This document shows, piece by piece, positions 35,539 to 44,572 of a stretch of 64,000 nucleotides of DNA (its first letter is position 1; each line of letters starts with the position of its first letter). The notes under the pieces are model-generated. The model saw nothing but the letters and a program-made list of their open reading frames with translations. It had not been told where the DNA came from and did not search any database. Where the stretch lies: positions 1 through 64,000 of the forward strand of contig NZ_SJKB01000023.1 of assembly GCF_004331465.1 (NCBI RefSeq), given 5' to 3'. The position numbers were made by a program, and so were the translations under genes. The DNA is from Kribbella pittospori. GTDB taxonomy: Bacteria > Actinomycetota > Actinomycetes > Propionibacteriales > Kribbellaceae.

Positions 35539-36744
35539 TCACCAGAACCCGGCTCCCCCAGCATCGCCCGGCTTCGTGGGCGTCCAGGGCACGAGCGCCG
35601 CTTCGGGAATCTCGATACCGAACCCGGGAGCATCGGACGGGACGATGTAGCCGTCACGCGGTACCGCCATGCCCGGAATCGGCACGACCTCCTCGAGCGG
35701 GACGCCGACCGGCGAGCTGAGATGGAACTCCCCCAGGTCGCACTCCGGCAGGGCGTACACGAAGTGCTGCCCATAGGGGGTGTTCATGGCACCGTGGGGC
35801 ATGACTTTGACGGATGCCGTCTCGGCCAGCGCGTAGATCTTCAGTGCCTCGGTCAGGCCGCCGCACCATTGCAGGTCAGGCTGGACGATGTCGACACAGC
35901 GATGGTTGATCAGCCGCGCGAACGAATGCCGAGTGTGGTGGTCCTCCCCGGTCGCAAGGGTGAGCCAAGGAACAGCGCGCTTGATCGCGAGCAGACTGTC
36001 GATGTCTTCCGGGCCGACCGGCTCTTCGATCCAGCGAAGGTCGTAGGATCGCACCCGCTCGGCAAGGCGGACGGTGAACTCAACGTCGAACGACATGACC
36101 GGGTTGTACATGAGGTCATAGTCCGGGCCGATCTCCGCACGTGCCGCGGCGATCTTCTGCTCGATGATGTCCAGGCCCTTGCGTCCCTGCCGGTAGTGGA
36201 CCGGATTGGTGATCTTGAAGGATGTGAAGCCCAGTTCGAGGGCCCAGTCCAGATCGTCGCCGGTGACATAGCAGGGAATCCGGTCACGCGCGGGACCGCC
36301 GAGCAGCCGCCACACCGGTTGCTGCAACAGCTTTCCCTTGAGGTCCCAGAGCGCAAGGTCGACCCCGGTCTGGGCAACCGCCGACAGTCCGGCGGTGCCA
36401 TGGCGGCGCGACGACTGCCACATCATGTCGTTGAGCTTCTCAGTCGCGAAGCAGTCCTGCCCGAGCATCAGCGGACCAAGGTGGTCGTCGACAAGCGCAG
36501 CAACCGGACGGCCGAAACTGCATCGTCCGAGGCCCCAGGTTCCGTTCTCGACCGTCACTTTGACCCAGACCGCGTCACCTACGAATCCCGGCGTAGCCCG
36601 AGGTAGTCCGGGCGGAAACTCGTCGTACTTGTTGAGCGGAAGGCCGCGAGGCGCGGTGTGGTTCCAACTGGCCCGGCGGGCCGACGTCGTGGGCCGCCGC
36701 TCGGGCAGATCGACACTGACTGCGGCTACATCGGTGATCTTCAT
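35539..36744 (-). CDS. Enolase-superfamily sugar-acid dehydratase (rhamnonate dehydratase-like)
   Basis: 401 residues. Family marks: GVDLALWDLKGKLLQQPVWR, WIEEPVGPED (second metal Glu), LATGEDHHTRHSF (third Glu and His), DIVQPDLQWCGGLTEAL, and VMPHGAMNTPYG with the catalytic His; these match the L-rhamnonate dehydratase group most closely. The first metal ligand, normally Asp, is Asn (LMYNPVMSF). It should turn an aldonic acid into a 2-keto-3-deoxy acid. ATG 36744 follows CCGGAGGAACGAGCC. It follows a sulfatase and precedes the DHDPS-fold gene. Confidence 0.85.
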   Translation of the reverse strand: MKITDVAAVSVDLPERRPTTSARRASWNHTAPRGLPLNKYDEFPPGLPRATPGFVGDAVWVKVTVENGTWGLGRCSFGRPVAALVDDHLGPLMLGQDCFATEKLNDMMWQSSRRHGTAGLSAVAQTGVDLALWDLKGKLLQQPVWRLLGGPARDRIPCYVTGDDLDWALELGFTSFKITNPVHYRQGRKGLDIIEQKIAAARAEIGPDYDLMYNPVMSFDVEFTVRLAERVRSYDLRWIEEPVGPEDIDSLLAIKRAVPWLTLATGEDHHTRHSFARLINHRCVDIVQPDLQWCGGLTEALKIYALAETASVKVMPHGAMNTPYGQHFVYALPECDLGEFHLSSPVGVPLEEVVPIPGMAVPRDGYIVPSDAPGFGIEIPEAALVPWTPTKPGDAGGAGFW

Positions 36745-36896
36745 GGCTCGTTCCTCCGGTTCCTATACCGCGGGGCGATGAGTACACCTGCGTAGCGCTG
36801 AGCCGTGGGTTCGTACATGTTCCCGCCGACTGAGCGGCCCTGAACCGCGACTCGGCAGACTTGATGGTTGGACCTGACACTCCATGAACGTTCCTC

Positions 36897-38297
36897 TCAA
36901 TCAAAGGCTCGGGAGGGCCCCTGGGCGTTGAGGATGCCAACAGTTCTGGTATGCATCGGAGAGGTGACGGCACCGTTGAGCAGCGGATCTCGGGTCTCCT
37001 GCATCCATGACAGCAGCCTGCGGGCCAGGTCCGCCACGATCGCGGCGTGCTCGGGTTGAGCGGCCACATTCGTCAACTCGTACGGGTCGTCACGAAGGTC
37101 ATACAACTCGATCGGCGGATGGTACGCAGTTGCCCCTGCGGTCGGCACCTTCGGGATACAGCGCCGGTTCCACGATCCACTAGGGTCCATGAAGCCGTAC
37201 GCGGAGCTGAAGTTCGCGATCAGCTTGTGAGCGCCGGTGCGGACACACCTCCGCGGATCGTAGTAGTCGTGGTAGGTGATCTCGCCGAAGATCTCCTGCC
37301 GGCCGGGATCCGCTGCGCCGTCGAGCAGGCCGAGCAAGCTGCGGCCGTGCAGAGTCGTGTCCCGGGAGTCGAGCAGGTCGAGCAACGTCGGCACGATGTC
37401 GACATTGGAAACCAGCGCATCCTGGATCCGACCACCGCTCCATCCCCGCTGCGGATACCGGACGATCAGCGCGACTTCGAGGCCTGGGTCGTAGAGCGAA
37501 CACTTGGCACGGGGCAGTGCCAGTCCGTGGTCGGTGGTGAACATGACGAGAGTGTTGTCCGCTACGCCGAGGCGCTCCAGATGCTCGAGAACCCGGCCCG
37601 CTGCGATGTCCATGTGCCGCACGGCACCCTGGAGTTCAGCGAGCTCGGCGCGCGAGGAAGGCGTATCGCGGAGGTAGGCCGGTATGGTGACGCCGTTCGC
37701 GTCGTCGGGCTCGAGGTGGTTGCCGATGAAGCCCATGGTTCCGTCCGGGTCGCGACTTCCCGGGATGCGATGTGGCTCGAGGAAACCGACCTGAAGATAG
37801 AAGGGCCGCGCGCCACTGGCGAGCAGGTCGAGCTGACCTACGGCCCGATCGGCCACCGGTGCCGCCAGGACCTCTGAAGTGTCGACATGATCGAACCCCA
37901 GGCGGGTGGCCAGCGCGCTGTCAGGCTGCGCTAGGGACTCGTGATGGACCCCCACCATCGCGGTGCTGTAGCCACGCCCCTGCAAGCGGCTGCCCAGGTG
38001 CTCTTCGTCAGCCTGCAGGTTCCACGCGAAGCTGCCGTGGGTGAGTCCCAGAACGCCGTTGGCATGTGGCCATCGGCCTGTGAAGAGAGCCGCTCTTGAT
38101 GGGCTGCACTGCGGGGCAGCAGCGAATGCCTGGCTGAACCGGACACCGTCAGCAGCGAACGCGTCGAGGTGAGGTGTCCGGACTGTCGGGTAGCCGTAGC
38201 TGCCCAGGAACCGACCCAGGTCATGGCAGTGCATCACGACGATATTCGGTCTCAGCTCATTCAATCCACTGCTCCACTGTGCCGGGTAGCGATCCAT
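36897..38297 (-). CDS. Cysteine-type sulfatase (heparan N-sulfatase-like group)
   Basis: 466 residues. The formylglycine motif is canonical, CSPSRAALFTGRWPHANG near residue 63. Metal residues are in VVMHCHDLGRFLG and MFTTDHGLALPRAKCSLYD. The C-terminus includes ELYDLRDDPYELTNVA, typical of sulfatases. ATG 38297 has no clear ribosome site; a TTG at about 38262, behind GTGGAGCAGTGGA and just before NELRPNIVV, is a serious alternative. First gene of the operon running to 30199; its promoter holds the shared TTC-N8-GAA element. It removes sulfate from a sugar ring or amine. Confidence 0.9.
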   Translation of the reverse strand: MDRYPAQWSSGLNELRPNIVVMHCHDLGRFLGSYGYPTVRTPHLDAFAADGVRFSQAFAAAPQCSPSRAALFTGRWPHANGVLGLTHGSFAWNLQADEEHLGSRLQGRGYSTAMVGVHHESLAQPDSALATRLGFDHVDTSEVLAAPVADRAVGQLDLLASGARPFYLQVGFLEPHRIPGSRDPDGTMGFIGNHLEPDDANGVTIPAYLRDTPSSRAELAELQGAVRHMDIAAGRVLEHLERLGVADNTLVMFTTDHGLALPRAKCSLYDPGLEVALIVRYPQRGWSGGRIQDALVSNVDIVPTLLDLLDSRDTTLHGRSLLGLLDGAADPGRQEIFGEITYHDYYDPRRCVRTGAHKLIANFSSAYGFMDPSGSWNRRCIPKVPTAGATAYHPPIELYDLRDDPYELTNVAAQPEHAAIVADLARRLLSWMQETRDPLLNGAVTSPMHTRTVGILNAQGPSRAFD

Positions 38298-38355
38298 CGA
38301 CTAGTTCGCAGGTGATGCGGCCTGAACTCGAAGCCAATCGCCGCTCCCAGGGATG

Positions 38356-38380
38356 GTTCACATTTGAGAAGTGCGGTCTA
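38356..38380 (-). promoter_or_regulatory. Regulon element f (TTC-N8-GAA)
   Basis: Minus strand TAGACCGCACTTCTCAAATG then TGAAC. TTC and GAA are separated by eight bases. A TTGACA at 38426-38421 starts 46 bases upstream of the AGACCG block, matching the other copies. It lies 59 bp upstream of the sulfatase start. Confidence 0.6.
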
Positions 38381-39019
38381 CGTACCAGAATAGGTGCACG
38401 ATGTCGCATCAAGTGCGATTTGTCAAGTGACGGGATCATGCTCTGCATCGCAGGCACCGTGGGACTCCGCAGTCCTTAGCCTTCTTGCCTGAAGGAAACT
38501 TCCTCCATAGAAACCGCGATCGCCTGCGTATCGCCCCGGCGACGCGATCATCGGCACCGACGGTCGATCCACCGTCTGACAGTCCAGCTCGATCACGCCA
38601 GTCGCGCCGTCGCAGGGGAAGTCGCAGCAGGTAAGCCAACAGCATCGGCAGATGTTCGCCGGGGCCCTAGCCTGTCGAACGGCCGCCGAATGCCACGACA
38701 ACCCAAACTCGGTCTCGACATCGCGACTGCATCCTGATCGATCTTGGACAGGAAGCCGACAGGCGAGTGGCGAATGCCCGCACACATTGACCGAAACCCA
38801 AGACTGGGGTCTGCACTGTTACCCAGCAACCGCCTGCTTCAACCGCGTCCTCGGCGGCGGGATTCGTCGCTGCGCCTCGACGACGGTCTCAGCTGTCACC
38901 CTCGAGGGCACCTGATCTGAAAGGAACCGAGGGCCCCCGTCGGCGATCGCAGGCCAGATCACCCCCATCGCCCGGGTTTCGATCATGCGAACACGATAGA
39001 GCTCGAATGAAGAACCTGA

Positions 39020-39044
39020 TTCTTCATGCGAGAACTGACGCCTT
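39020..39044 (-). promoter_or_regulatory. Regulon element a (weak copy)
   Basis: Minus strand AAGGCGTCAGTTCTCGCATG then AAGAA resembles element b in its first 14 bases, but the TTC/GAA spacing is six or nine. No matching -35 at the standard distance. It may be a second half-site. Confidence 0.4.
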
Positions 39045-39105
39045 GCGCCCGCAGTGCGTCAAGTGGCTGTCATGCCGTCGACGTCGCACATCAGAGTCCA
39101 GCCCC

Positions 39106-39176
39106 TTGACAAAGCTTGGGGATACCATCCAGCGTTGGATGCTCAAGATGAAGACGTCAGTTCTCCATCATGAACT
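39106..39176 (+). promoter_or_regulatory. Promoter and regulon element b of beta-helix gene
   Basis: TTGACA at 39106-39111, then element AAGACGTCAGTTC at 39151-39163, eight bases, GAACT to 39176. The arms AGTTC and GAACT form a perfect inverted repeat. The gene starts 147 bp downstream. Confidence 0.65.
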
Positions 39177-39322
39177 CTGTCCGGCGGCCCAACTCGCCTC
39201 GAGCGTTCATGCGTTGCCTATCACCGGCTGTGGGTCCCGCTGGGCCGACCCAACATGTCGCATGTGATGTCCAACGAGGAGAACTCGGGCCACAGTCCTC
39301 AACGGAGAGAAGGAAGAAGTTC

Positions 39323-40882
39323 ATGACTGCACATCCACGCAACGATCACACCGCCCGTGCGATGATCGGTCGACGCAGATTCCTCTACTACAGCGGCGTG
39401 ACGATGGGGCTCGCCGGTGGGGCGCTAGCCGCGCCCGCAGTTCCCGCTGCCGCTGGACAGATGCGAGGGCCGCTACGGGGCCCTGGATCTTCGAGCAAGG
39501 GCACGTACCTCATACCCGAGGACTTCGGCGCCGACGTCACCGCAGCCGACAACAGCGACGCCCTTCAAGCCGCCCTGGACGCCTCGGCAGCCACCGGCGA
39601 GCAACTGATCATGAACAACGACTACTTCACCACGAAGCCGTTGTACCTCCCTAGCCACGTGCGTTGGTCGGGGACCGGAAGGGTCACCAACACTGCACCC
39701 GACCTCGTGTTTGGAATCACGGTACTGCCGGGAAATTACCATCCCGCGTACTGGGACCAACTTACGTACTTCACCGGAGGTGCCGTCGTAGAAGGCGCAT
39801 ACCATATGACGTTGGACGTACCCGCCGAGACCAGCAACTTTGCCGTCGGCGACATCGTCTTCAACCGATCCGATGCGCATACCACGCTTCTCCGCCCCGA
39901 CAACAATCCCCCCAACGATGTTATAATCTTCCCCCACTATGGCAGCTTCAATCGGATCGTCGCAATCAACACGACCAGCGGGCGCATCGATTTCGAGTTT
40001 CCCTGGCTACGGGCGGTGGACGTGTCGATGATCGCCCATGCGGACAACTCGATCATTGACTTCCATGGGCTCCGAACCCTCTACTGCGCCTACGACGCGC
40101 AGGTGGACGGGATCCGACTCGAATCCGTGAACGCGTCGGCGATCGCCCGAGGATCGACCCTGGGATCGACGATCCATTGGGGCGAGCTTCGTGGACAGAA
40201 TGGACTCTTCACAAACAGTGTTTGCTTCAGCGACGTTTCGGTCGATTCTATCATTGTCGATCGCAAGATCATTGACATAGCGGGCAACAGCGTCGGATCA
40301 CAGTTCCACATCAATCAGGCGACGTACACGAAAACTGCGCGCTCGGTTCGCATCTCTCTAATTGCACTCAACGAGAGCATGCACGATCTGACGATCGACA
40401 TCGGCACCATTAACGCCGATGGATACGACTTCGACACTTTTGCTGTGCGCATGTCCAGAGTCTCGGGAATCGATGTCACTATAGACGCACTTAACTGCGC
40501 CGGGTTGACCGGCTCGGTCGTATCTTTTATTAATGCACTCGATGACGGACCAGGCGATACTCAGTTCGTGACCCGTGACAACACCGTCACCATCACTTCC
40601 TTCACCGGAGGGTCCTCGCTACAATCATTCGCCCGCTACGACGATCCAGGCGGACACCTGATCCGATGCAATCTCAACGGAAACTTCGTCGCGACTCCGC
40701 TAGCCAACGCCATCGGATGCGATGGAACCGGCCACACCATCCGCGGTACCTACTCTGCCGGCGACCTCGAGCTCGGTGACGCAACAGACCTCGACATCGA
40801 CGTCGACCTCGGTGGGAACGTGATCGGCTGTCCGGACCCGGACAGCACCGTGATCGTCAACGGCAATCCGGTGACTTGCTGA
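39323..40882 (+). CDS. Tat-exported right-handed beta-helix protein (pectate-lyase-like)
   Basis: 519 residues. Twin-arginine signal with GRRRFLYYSGVTMG and an AxA cleavage region (VPAAAG) near residue 46. The opening IPEDFGADVTAADNSDALQA then ALDASAATG is the standard Pectate_lyase_3 start, and the body shows repeated beta-helix rungs. Secreted lyase or glycosidase for a charged glycan is the likely job, with activity unproven. ATG 39323 follows AAGGAAGAAG. Its base composition is less GC-rich than the neighbours (for example TTTTATTAATGC near 40530), suggesting transfer. A homologous C-terminal scrap lies at 51480-51843. Confidence 0.75.
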   Translation: MTAHPRNDHTARAMIGRRRFLYYSGVTMGLAGGALAAPAVPAAAGQMRGPLRGPGSSSKGTYLIPEDFGADVTAADNSDALQAALDASAATGEQLIMNNDYFTTKPLYLPSHVRWSGTGRVTNTAPDLVFGITVLPGNYHPAYWDQLTYFTGGAVVEGAYHMTLDVPAETSNFAVGDIVFNRSDAHTTLLRPDNNPPNDVIIFPHYGSFNRIVAINTTSGRIDFEFPWLRAVDVSMIAHADNSIIDFHGLRTLYCAYDAQVDGIRLESVNASAIARGSTLGSTIHWGELRGQNGLFTNSVCFSDVSVDSIIVDRKIIDIAGNSVGSQFHINQATYTKTARSVRISLIALNESMHDLTIDIGTINADGYDFDTFAVRMSRVSGIDVTIDALNCAGLTGSVVSFINALDDGPGDTQFVTRDNTVTITSFTGGSSLQSFARYDDPGGHLIRCNLNGNFVATPLANAIGCDGTGHTIRGTYSAGDLELGDATDLDIDVDLGGNVIGCPDPDSTVIVNGNPVTC

Positions 40883-41189
40883 CGATGGCAAGTCGTCGCA
40901 CAGAGCTTTACGCGACTCAGATAAGTCCGGCAATCGAACAGATCCCGTGCATATTGGGTCCCAAAGCCGTACGAGACCCTGTCTCGACGTTGTAAGCTTG
41001 CCAACGGTGGTGGTAGCTGCAGTTGGGTTGCCTGCTCGATACGGCGTTGATCGACATCGTTGCGAGATGAACGATCAAATCGTAATCGTGACGCGATCAC
41101 GGCTTCGGCAACGTCGCGTTTCATCTGGTCAGCAGCAGGTTGACGGGCCCGTTTGGTCTCTGACGCGATGTCGGAGGGCGGCTATGTTG
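40883..41189. other. Intergenic, no gene seen
   Basis: A small hairpin, CGAGAC-CCT-GTCTCG at 40972-40986, could end the beta-helix transcript. Otherwise I see only motif-free sequence leading into an ISL3 fragment. Confidence 0.4.
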
Positions 41190-41856
41190 CCCCAGCCGGT
41201 CAGGCGCAGGTGGCTAACCGAACGCCCACAGGCTTGGCGGGACGGGGTCGAGGTCGTCGCGATGGACGGGTTCACCGGGTTCAAGACCGCCACCACCGAG
41301 GAACTGCCCGACGCCGTGACGGTGATGGACCCCTTCCACGTCGTGCGCCTGGCCGGCGACGCGCTCGATGAGTGCCGCAGGACACCGGCGGGCAGCAAGG
41401 CAGACCTGCTCTACAACGCTCGACGGACCCTGCACACCGGTGCCGGGCCTGCTCACCGGCAACCAGGCCCGGCGACTGGCCGATCTCGCGACCGATGACC
41501 ACGTCGAGGTCGCGGCCACCTGGGGCATCTACCATCGCATGATCGCCGCCTACCGCGAACCCGACCGGACCAAGGGCCGGGAACTGATGCAGCAACTGAT
41601 CACCTCGGTCAGCCACGCCGTTCCCGCCGCGCTCACCGAGATCACCACACTCGGACGGCCCCTGACCAAGCGTGCCGCCGACGTACTCGCCTACTTCGAC
41701 CGCCCCGGCACATCCAACGGACCCACCGAAGCCATCAACGGCCGACTCGAACACCTCCGCGGGTCCGCGCTGGGGTTCCGCAACCTCACCAACTACATCG
41801 CCAGATGCCTACTCGAAACCGGCGGCTTCAGACCACAACTACACCCTCGATTGTGA
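41190..41856 (+). pseudogene. ISL3-family transposase, C-terminal part, frameshifted
   Basis: Reads WLTERPQAWRDGVEVVAMDG, FTGFKTATTEELPDAVTVMD, PFHVVRLAGDALDECR, then after a frame change near 41447 GLLTGNQARRLADL to PTEAINGRLEHLRGSALGFR and LTNYIARCLLETGGFRPQL. The catalytic Asp (AMDGF), second Asp (VMDPFH) and Glu (TEAINGR) are all visible. The N-terminal zinc-finger/HTH half and any inverted repeats are missing. Confidence 0.8.
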
Positions 41857-41861
41857 AGAGC

Positions 41862-42050
41862 CGGTTTCGTTGCTCTTGGAGGCTACGGCGACCTGTCCCA
41901 GCCCGGCCCCGACGGTGTGGTCCAGAGCCGCGACTAGGTGCGGCGCGACCGCCGCGTCGTCGTGCCCCGCGAACAGTCTTACCGTCGATCGCGATCACCC
42001 GGCCGCCGCCAGTCCACGGCCCCAATCCGGGCCCACATGAACGGCCTCCA
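41862..42050 (-). pseudogene. ISAs1-family transposase fragment
   Basis: The minus strand reads WTGGGRVIAIDGKTVRGARR then, in a second frame, HLVAALDHTVGAGLGQVAVA and SKSNET. The VIAxDGKTxRG and HLVAA...QVxVxxKSNE segments are diagnostic of ISAs1-type transposases. It is fused in frame to the truncated sulfatase upstream. Confidence 0.7.
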
Positions 42051-42307
42051 GAAGCCCGGCCCAAGGTTGCCGGTATCGCCCGCGTGTGGGCGTACTGGCC
42101 GGTGATGAGACTGAAGCGGAACGGAACACACACCGGATAGGTTGAGCTCGCCGCGGCGAACGTCGTACCCTCCGCTGCCAGAGCGTCGATGTGCGGTGTG
42201 GACACGTTCGGATCGCCGTAGGCGCCCAGTGCCTGCCGCCGTAACTGGTCGGCGATCACGAGAACGACGTTGACCGGCCCATCGAGCTGAGGTTGATGCT
42301 CCACCAC
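42051..42307 (-). pseudogene. Third sulfatase, truncated after about 85 residues
   Basis: GTG 42307 follows CCGGGAGGCTTAA and encodes VNVVLVIADQLRRQALGAYG then DPNVSTPHIDALAAEG and the formylglycine motif CVPFRFSLITG, then breaks off at AHTRAIPAT into the ISAs1 scrap. It matches the intact sulfatase at 33076 strongly over its whole remaining length. It lies 32 bp after the permease gene, so it was the third gene of that operon. Confidence 0.8.
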
Positions 42308-42339
42308 TTAAGCCTCCCGGAGAGTGCGTACGGGTGCGG

Positions 42340-43251
42340 TCATCCCTTGACCGCACCGGCGATGCCTTCGATGAAATAGCGCTGCAGGAAAAGGAAGACG
42401 ACGATGATCGGCAGCACCGAGATGACCGCGCCGGCGGCCAAGCCGGTCCAGTCGATGCCGTACTCGCCGAAGAACGAGTACATGCCCACCCCGGTGGTCC
42501 GCAGGTCCGGGGCCCCGAGGGTGAACACCAGCGGGATCAGGAACGCCTGCCAGGCCTGGATGAAGGAGAAGACGAACACGGTCGCCGACACCGGCTTGGC
42601 AATCGGCAGCATGATCCGCAGATAGACGCGCCAGTACCCGGCGCCGTCGACCAGGGCAGCCTCTTCGAGTTCGTTCGGAACCTTCGCGAAGTAGCCCATG
42701 AACAACAAGATCCCGACGACGTGCGAGGGTCCGGCCTCGGCGAGGATGACACCGAAGAGAGTGTTGTTCAGCCCGATCGCGTTGATCAGTACGAAGATCG
42801 GCAGGATGGTGTAGCCCTTGGGCAGGAACATGGTCACGACGAGGACGCCGACGATGAGTTTCTTGCCCGGCATGTTGCCGCGGCCCAGCGCGTATCCGGC
42901 CAGCGACGAGACACCCAGGATGAGCAGGGCAACCCCGATCGACACGACGACCGAGTTGATCGTGTAGCGGCCGAAGCTGGCCGACGTCCACGCCCGTGCG
43001 AAGTTGTCGAAGGTCGGCTCGCTGGGCAGCAGGCCCAGACTGTTGGTGAACAGTTCGCCGGTGCCTTTGAACGCCGTCGACACCATCCAGATGAACGGGT
43101 AGATCCAGGCGAGGCAGATCACGATCAGGATCACGTGGGTGCGAACCTGCCGGATGATTCGGAGTCGGCGCCAGGCCACGCTGTTTCCGCCGTCGTTGCG
43201 TGGCCCGGACTGTTCGCTGCGTTCGGTCTTCTCTGCGTAAGTGAGCGTCAT
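42340..43251 (-). CDS. Carbohydrate ABC transporter permease (MalG/LplC type)
   Basis: 303 residues with six spans; first span VILIVICLAWIYPFIWMVST, EAA loop EEAALVDGAGYWRVYLRIML, C-terminus FIEGIAGAVKG. ATG 43251 overlaps the previous permease stop (ATGA); the longer open frame upstream is a shadow of that gene. It forms the channel with the permease at 43248, using the binding protein at 48579. A C-terminal scrap of a near-identical permease lies at 34487. Confidence 0.9.
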   Translation of the reverse strand: MTLTYAEKTERSEQSGPRNDGGNSVAWRRLRIIRQVRTHVILIVICLAWIYPFIWMVSTAFKGTGELFTNSLGLLPSEPTFDNFARAWTSASFGRYTINSVVVSIGVALLILGVSSLAGYALGRGNMPGKKLIVGVLVVTMFLPKGYTILPIFVLINAIGLNNTLFGVILAEAGPSHVVGILLFMGYFAKVPNELEEAALVDGAGYWRVYLRIMLPIAKPVSATVFVFSFIQAWQAFLIPLVFTLGAPDLRTTGVGMYSFFGEYGIDWTGLAAGAVISVLPIIVVFLFLQRYFIEGIAGAVKG

Positions 43252-44207
43252 CGATCTGCTCCCTCCGACCGGTGCTGCTGCCATCGCCGCATCAACACCG
43301 GGATCAGACTCATCAGCATCACCGCAACTCCGAACAGGATTCCCACTGCTGCGGCGAACCCGAACCGCGGTGTTCCTTCGGGCTGGAAGGCATAGCGGTA
43401 GATATAGGTCTGCATGATTTCGGTCGAACCGTTCGGACCACCGTCGGTCATCACCTTCACGATGTCGAACGCGTTGAGGCTGGTGACGAACGTCAGCAGC
43501 AGAATCACCAGTCCCAGCGGCGCCAGCAGCGGAACCGTGATGCGGAAGAAGACCTGCCGCCGGCCGGCGCCGTCGATCCGCGCCGCCTCGTACATCTCCG
43601 CCGGCACCGTCTGCAGGGCGGCCAGCCAGTACACGATCGTGACGCCCATGCCCTTCCACATGTCGATCACCAGCACCGTCGGCAGCGCCAGATGGTCGCT
43701 ACCGAGGAAATTCACCGGACGATCCAGGAACGTGTGGCTGAGCAGAAACTCGTTGATCGGCCCGCCGGAAGGGTCGAGCAGAACGGCGAACACGACACCG
43801 ACGACGGCGGTGGTCGTCACAACGGGCAGGAACAGCAGTACCCGGTAGATGTTGCGTCCCCGCAGCGCGCTGTTGTTCAGTACGATCGCGATCAGCAGCG
43901 ACAGCGGCATCTGGATGAAGATCGCGAACAGCGCGAAGATCCCGGTGTTGCGAAAAGCCCTCCAGAACAAGGGATCCGAGAAGGCGTCCCGGAAGTTCGC
44001 CAGGCCGACGAAGTCGGTCATCGGCCCGTAGCCGGACCAGTTGAACACCGAGTAGACCCAGCTGGCCACCATCGGCCAGGCCGTGAACAGCAGGTACAGC
44101 ACGATCATCGGCAGCACGAACAGGTAATGCCACCGATGCCGCCACATGCGCCGCGCAAGAGTCGGGCCCTGCCGGGAACGGACCGAGACACCTGCGCCGA
44201 TCAGCAT
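43248..44207 (-). CDS. Carbohydrate ABC transporter permease (MalF/UgpA type)
   Basis: 319 residues with six spans; first span WHYLFVLPMIVLYLLFTAWP, EAA loop MYEAARIDGAGRRQVFFRIT. ATG 44207 is taken as start although the ribosome site is weak. First gene of a permease-permease-sulfatase operon whose promoter carries element c of the shared regulon. Confidence 0.9.
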   Translation of the reverse strand: MLIGAGVSVRSRQGPTLARRMWRHRWHYLFVLPMIVLYLLFTAWPMVASWVYSVFNWSGYGPMTDFVGLANFRDAFSDPLFWRAFRNTGIFALFAIFIQMPLSLLIAIVLNNSALRGRNIYRVLLFLPVVTTTAVVGVVFAVLLDPSGGPINEFLLSHTFLDRPVNFLGSDHLALPTVLVIDMWKGMGVTIVYWLAALQTVPAEMYEAARIDGAGRRQVFFRITVPLLAPLGLVILLLTFVTSLNAFDIVKVMTDGGPNGSTEIMQTYIYRYAFQPEGTPRFGFAAAVGILFGVAVMLMSLIPVLMRRWQQHRSEGADR

Positions 44208-44324
44208 TGACGGCCCCGGCTGTCCGGTTCACGCTTCACGGCAGCGTTCATGGTTCCGTCAGTCACAGGACCTCCTCTGCGGGCGGCGACTGCTCCTGAT
44301 CACTGTCGCATCGACCGCCGCATG

Positions 44325-44393
44325 GTTCTCCATGATGAAGCTGCGTCTTCATATTGGATCGTCATCGTGGTCCGTGCGCGGTGCGCTTGTCAA
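44325..44393 (-). promoter_or_regulatory. Promoter and regulon element c of permease operon
   Basis: Minus strand TTGACA at 44393-44388, CACGAT 18 bases later as a possible -10, and element AAGACGCAGCTTCATCATGG (44349-44330) then AGAAC. TTC and GAA are eight bases apart. The spacing from TTGACA to AAGACG equals that at 39106 within one base. Confidence 0.65.
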
Positions 44394-44426
44394 GCCTGCC
44401 CACACCGTGATGGGCGACCCGCTGGG

Positions 44427-44443
44427 AGTTCTCAAACATGAAC
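44427..44443 (+). promoter_or_regulatory. Regulon element h upstream of alcohol dehydrogenase gene
   Basis: AGTTCTCAAACATGAACC has GTTC and GAAC arms eight bases apart. It is nearly the same as element f (CTTCTCAAATGTGAACC). It lies 130 bp before the alcohol dehydrogenase start. Confidence 0.5.
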
Positions 44444-44572
44444 CCATGATCGTATATTTGAAATAAGGAAGGAAGGCGGTCATAGTGGAGCGAACAGCGA
44501 CGCCTGCCGGTGGGCGGGGCGTCGCATCCAGGCACACGGGTGGTGCCGCTGAGCACCTCTCTGGGAGGAAAC

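Larger units (their letters stand above)
38298..39322. other. Divergent control region of the sulfatase operon and beta-helix gene
   Basis: About 1 kb. It holds minus-strand TTGACA (38421-38426) with element f for the sulfatase operon, and plus-strand TTGACA (39106-39111) with element b for the beta-helix gene; a weaker copy sits at 39020. The 38430-39000 part has only motif-free open frames. Confidence 0.6.

Noticed and set aside
38423..38915. Open frames of 70-120 codons on both strands before the sulfatase operon
   Set aside because: No ribosome site and no family motif; the region is better explained as control DNA and drift.
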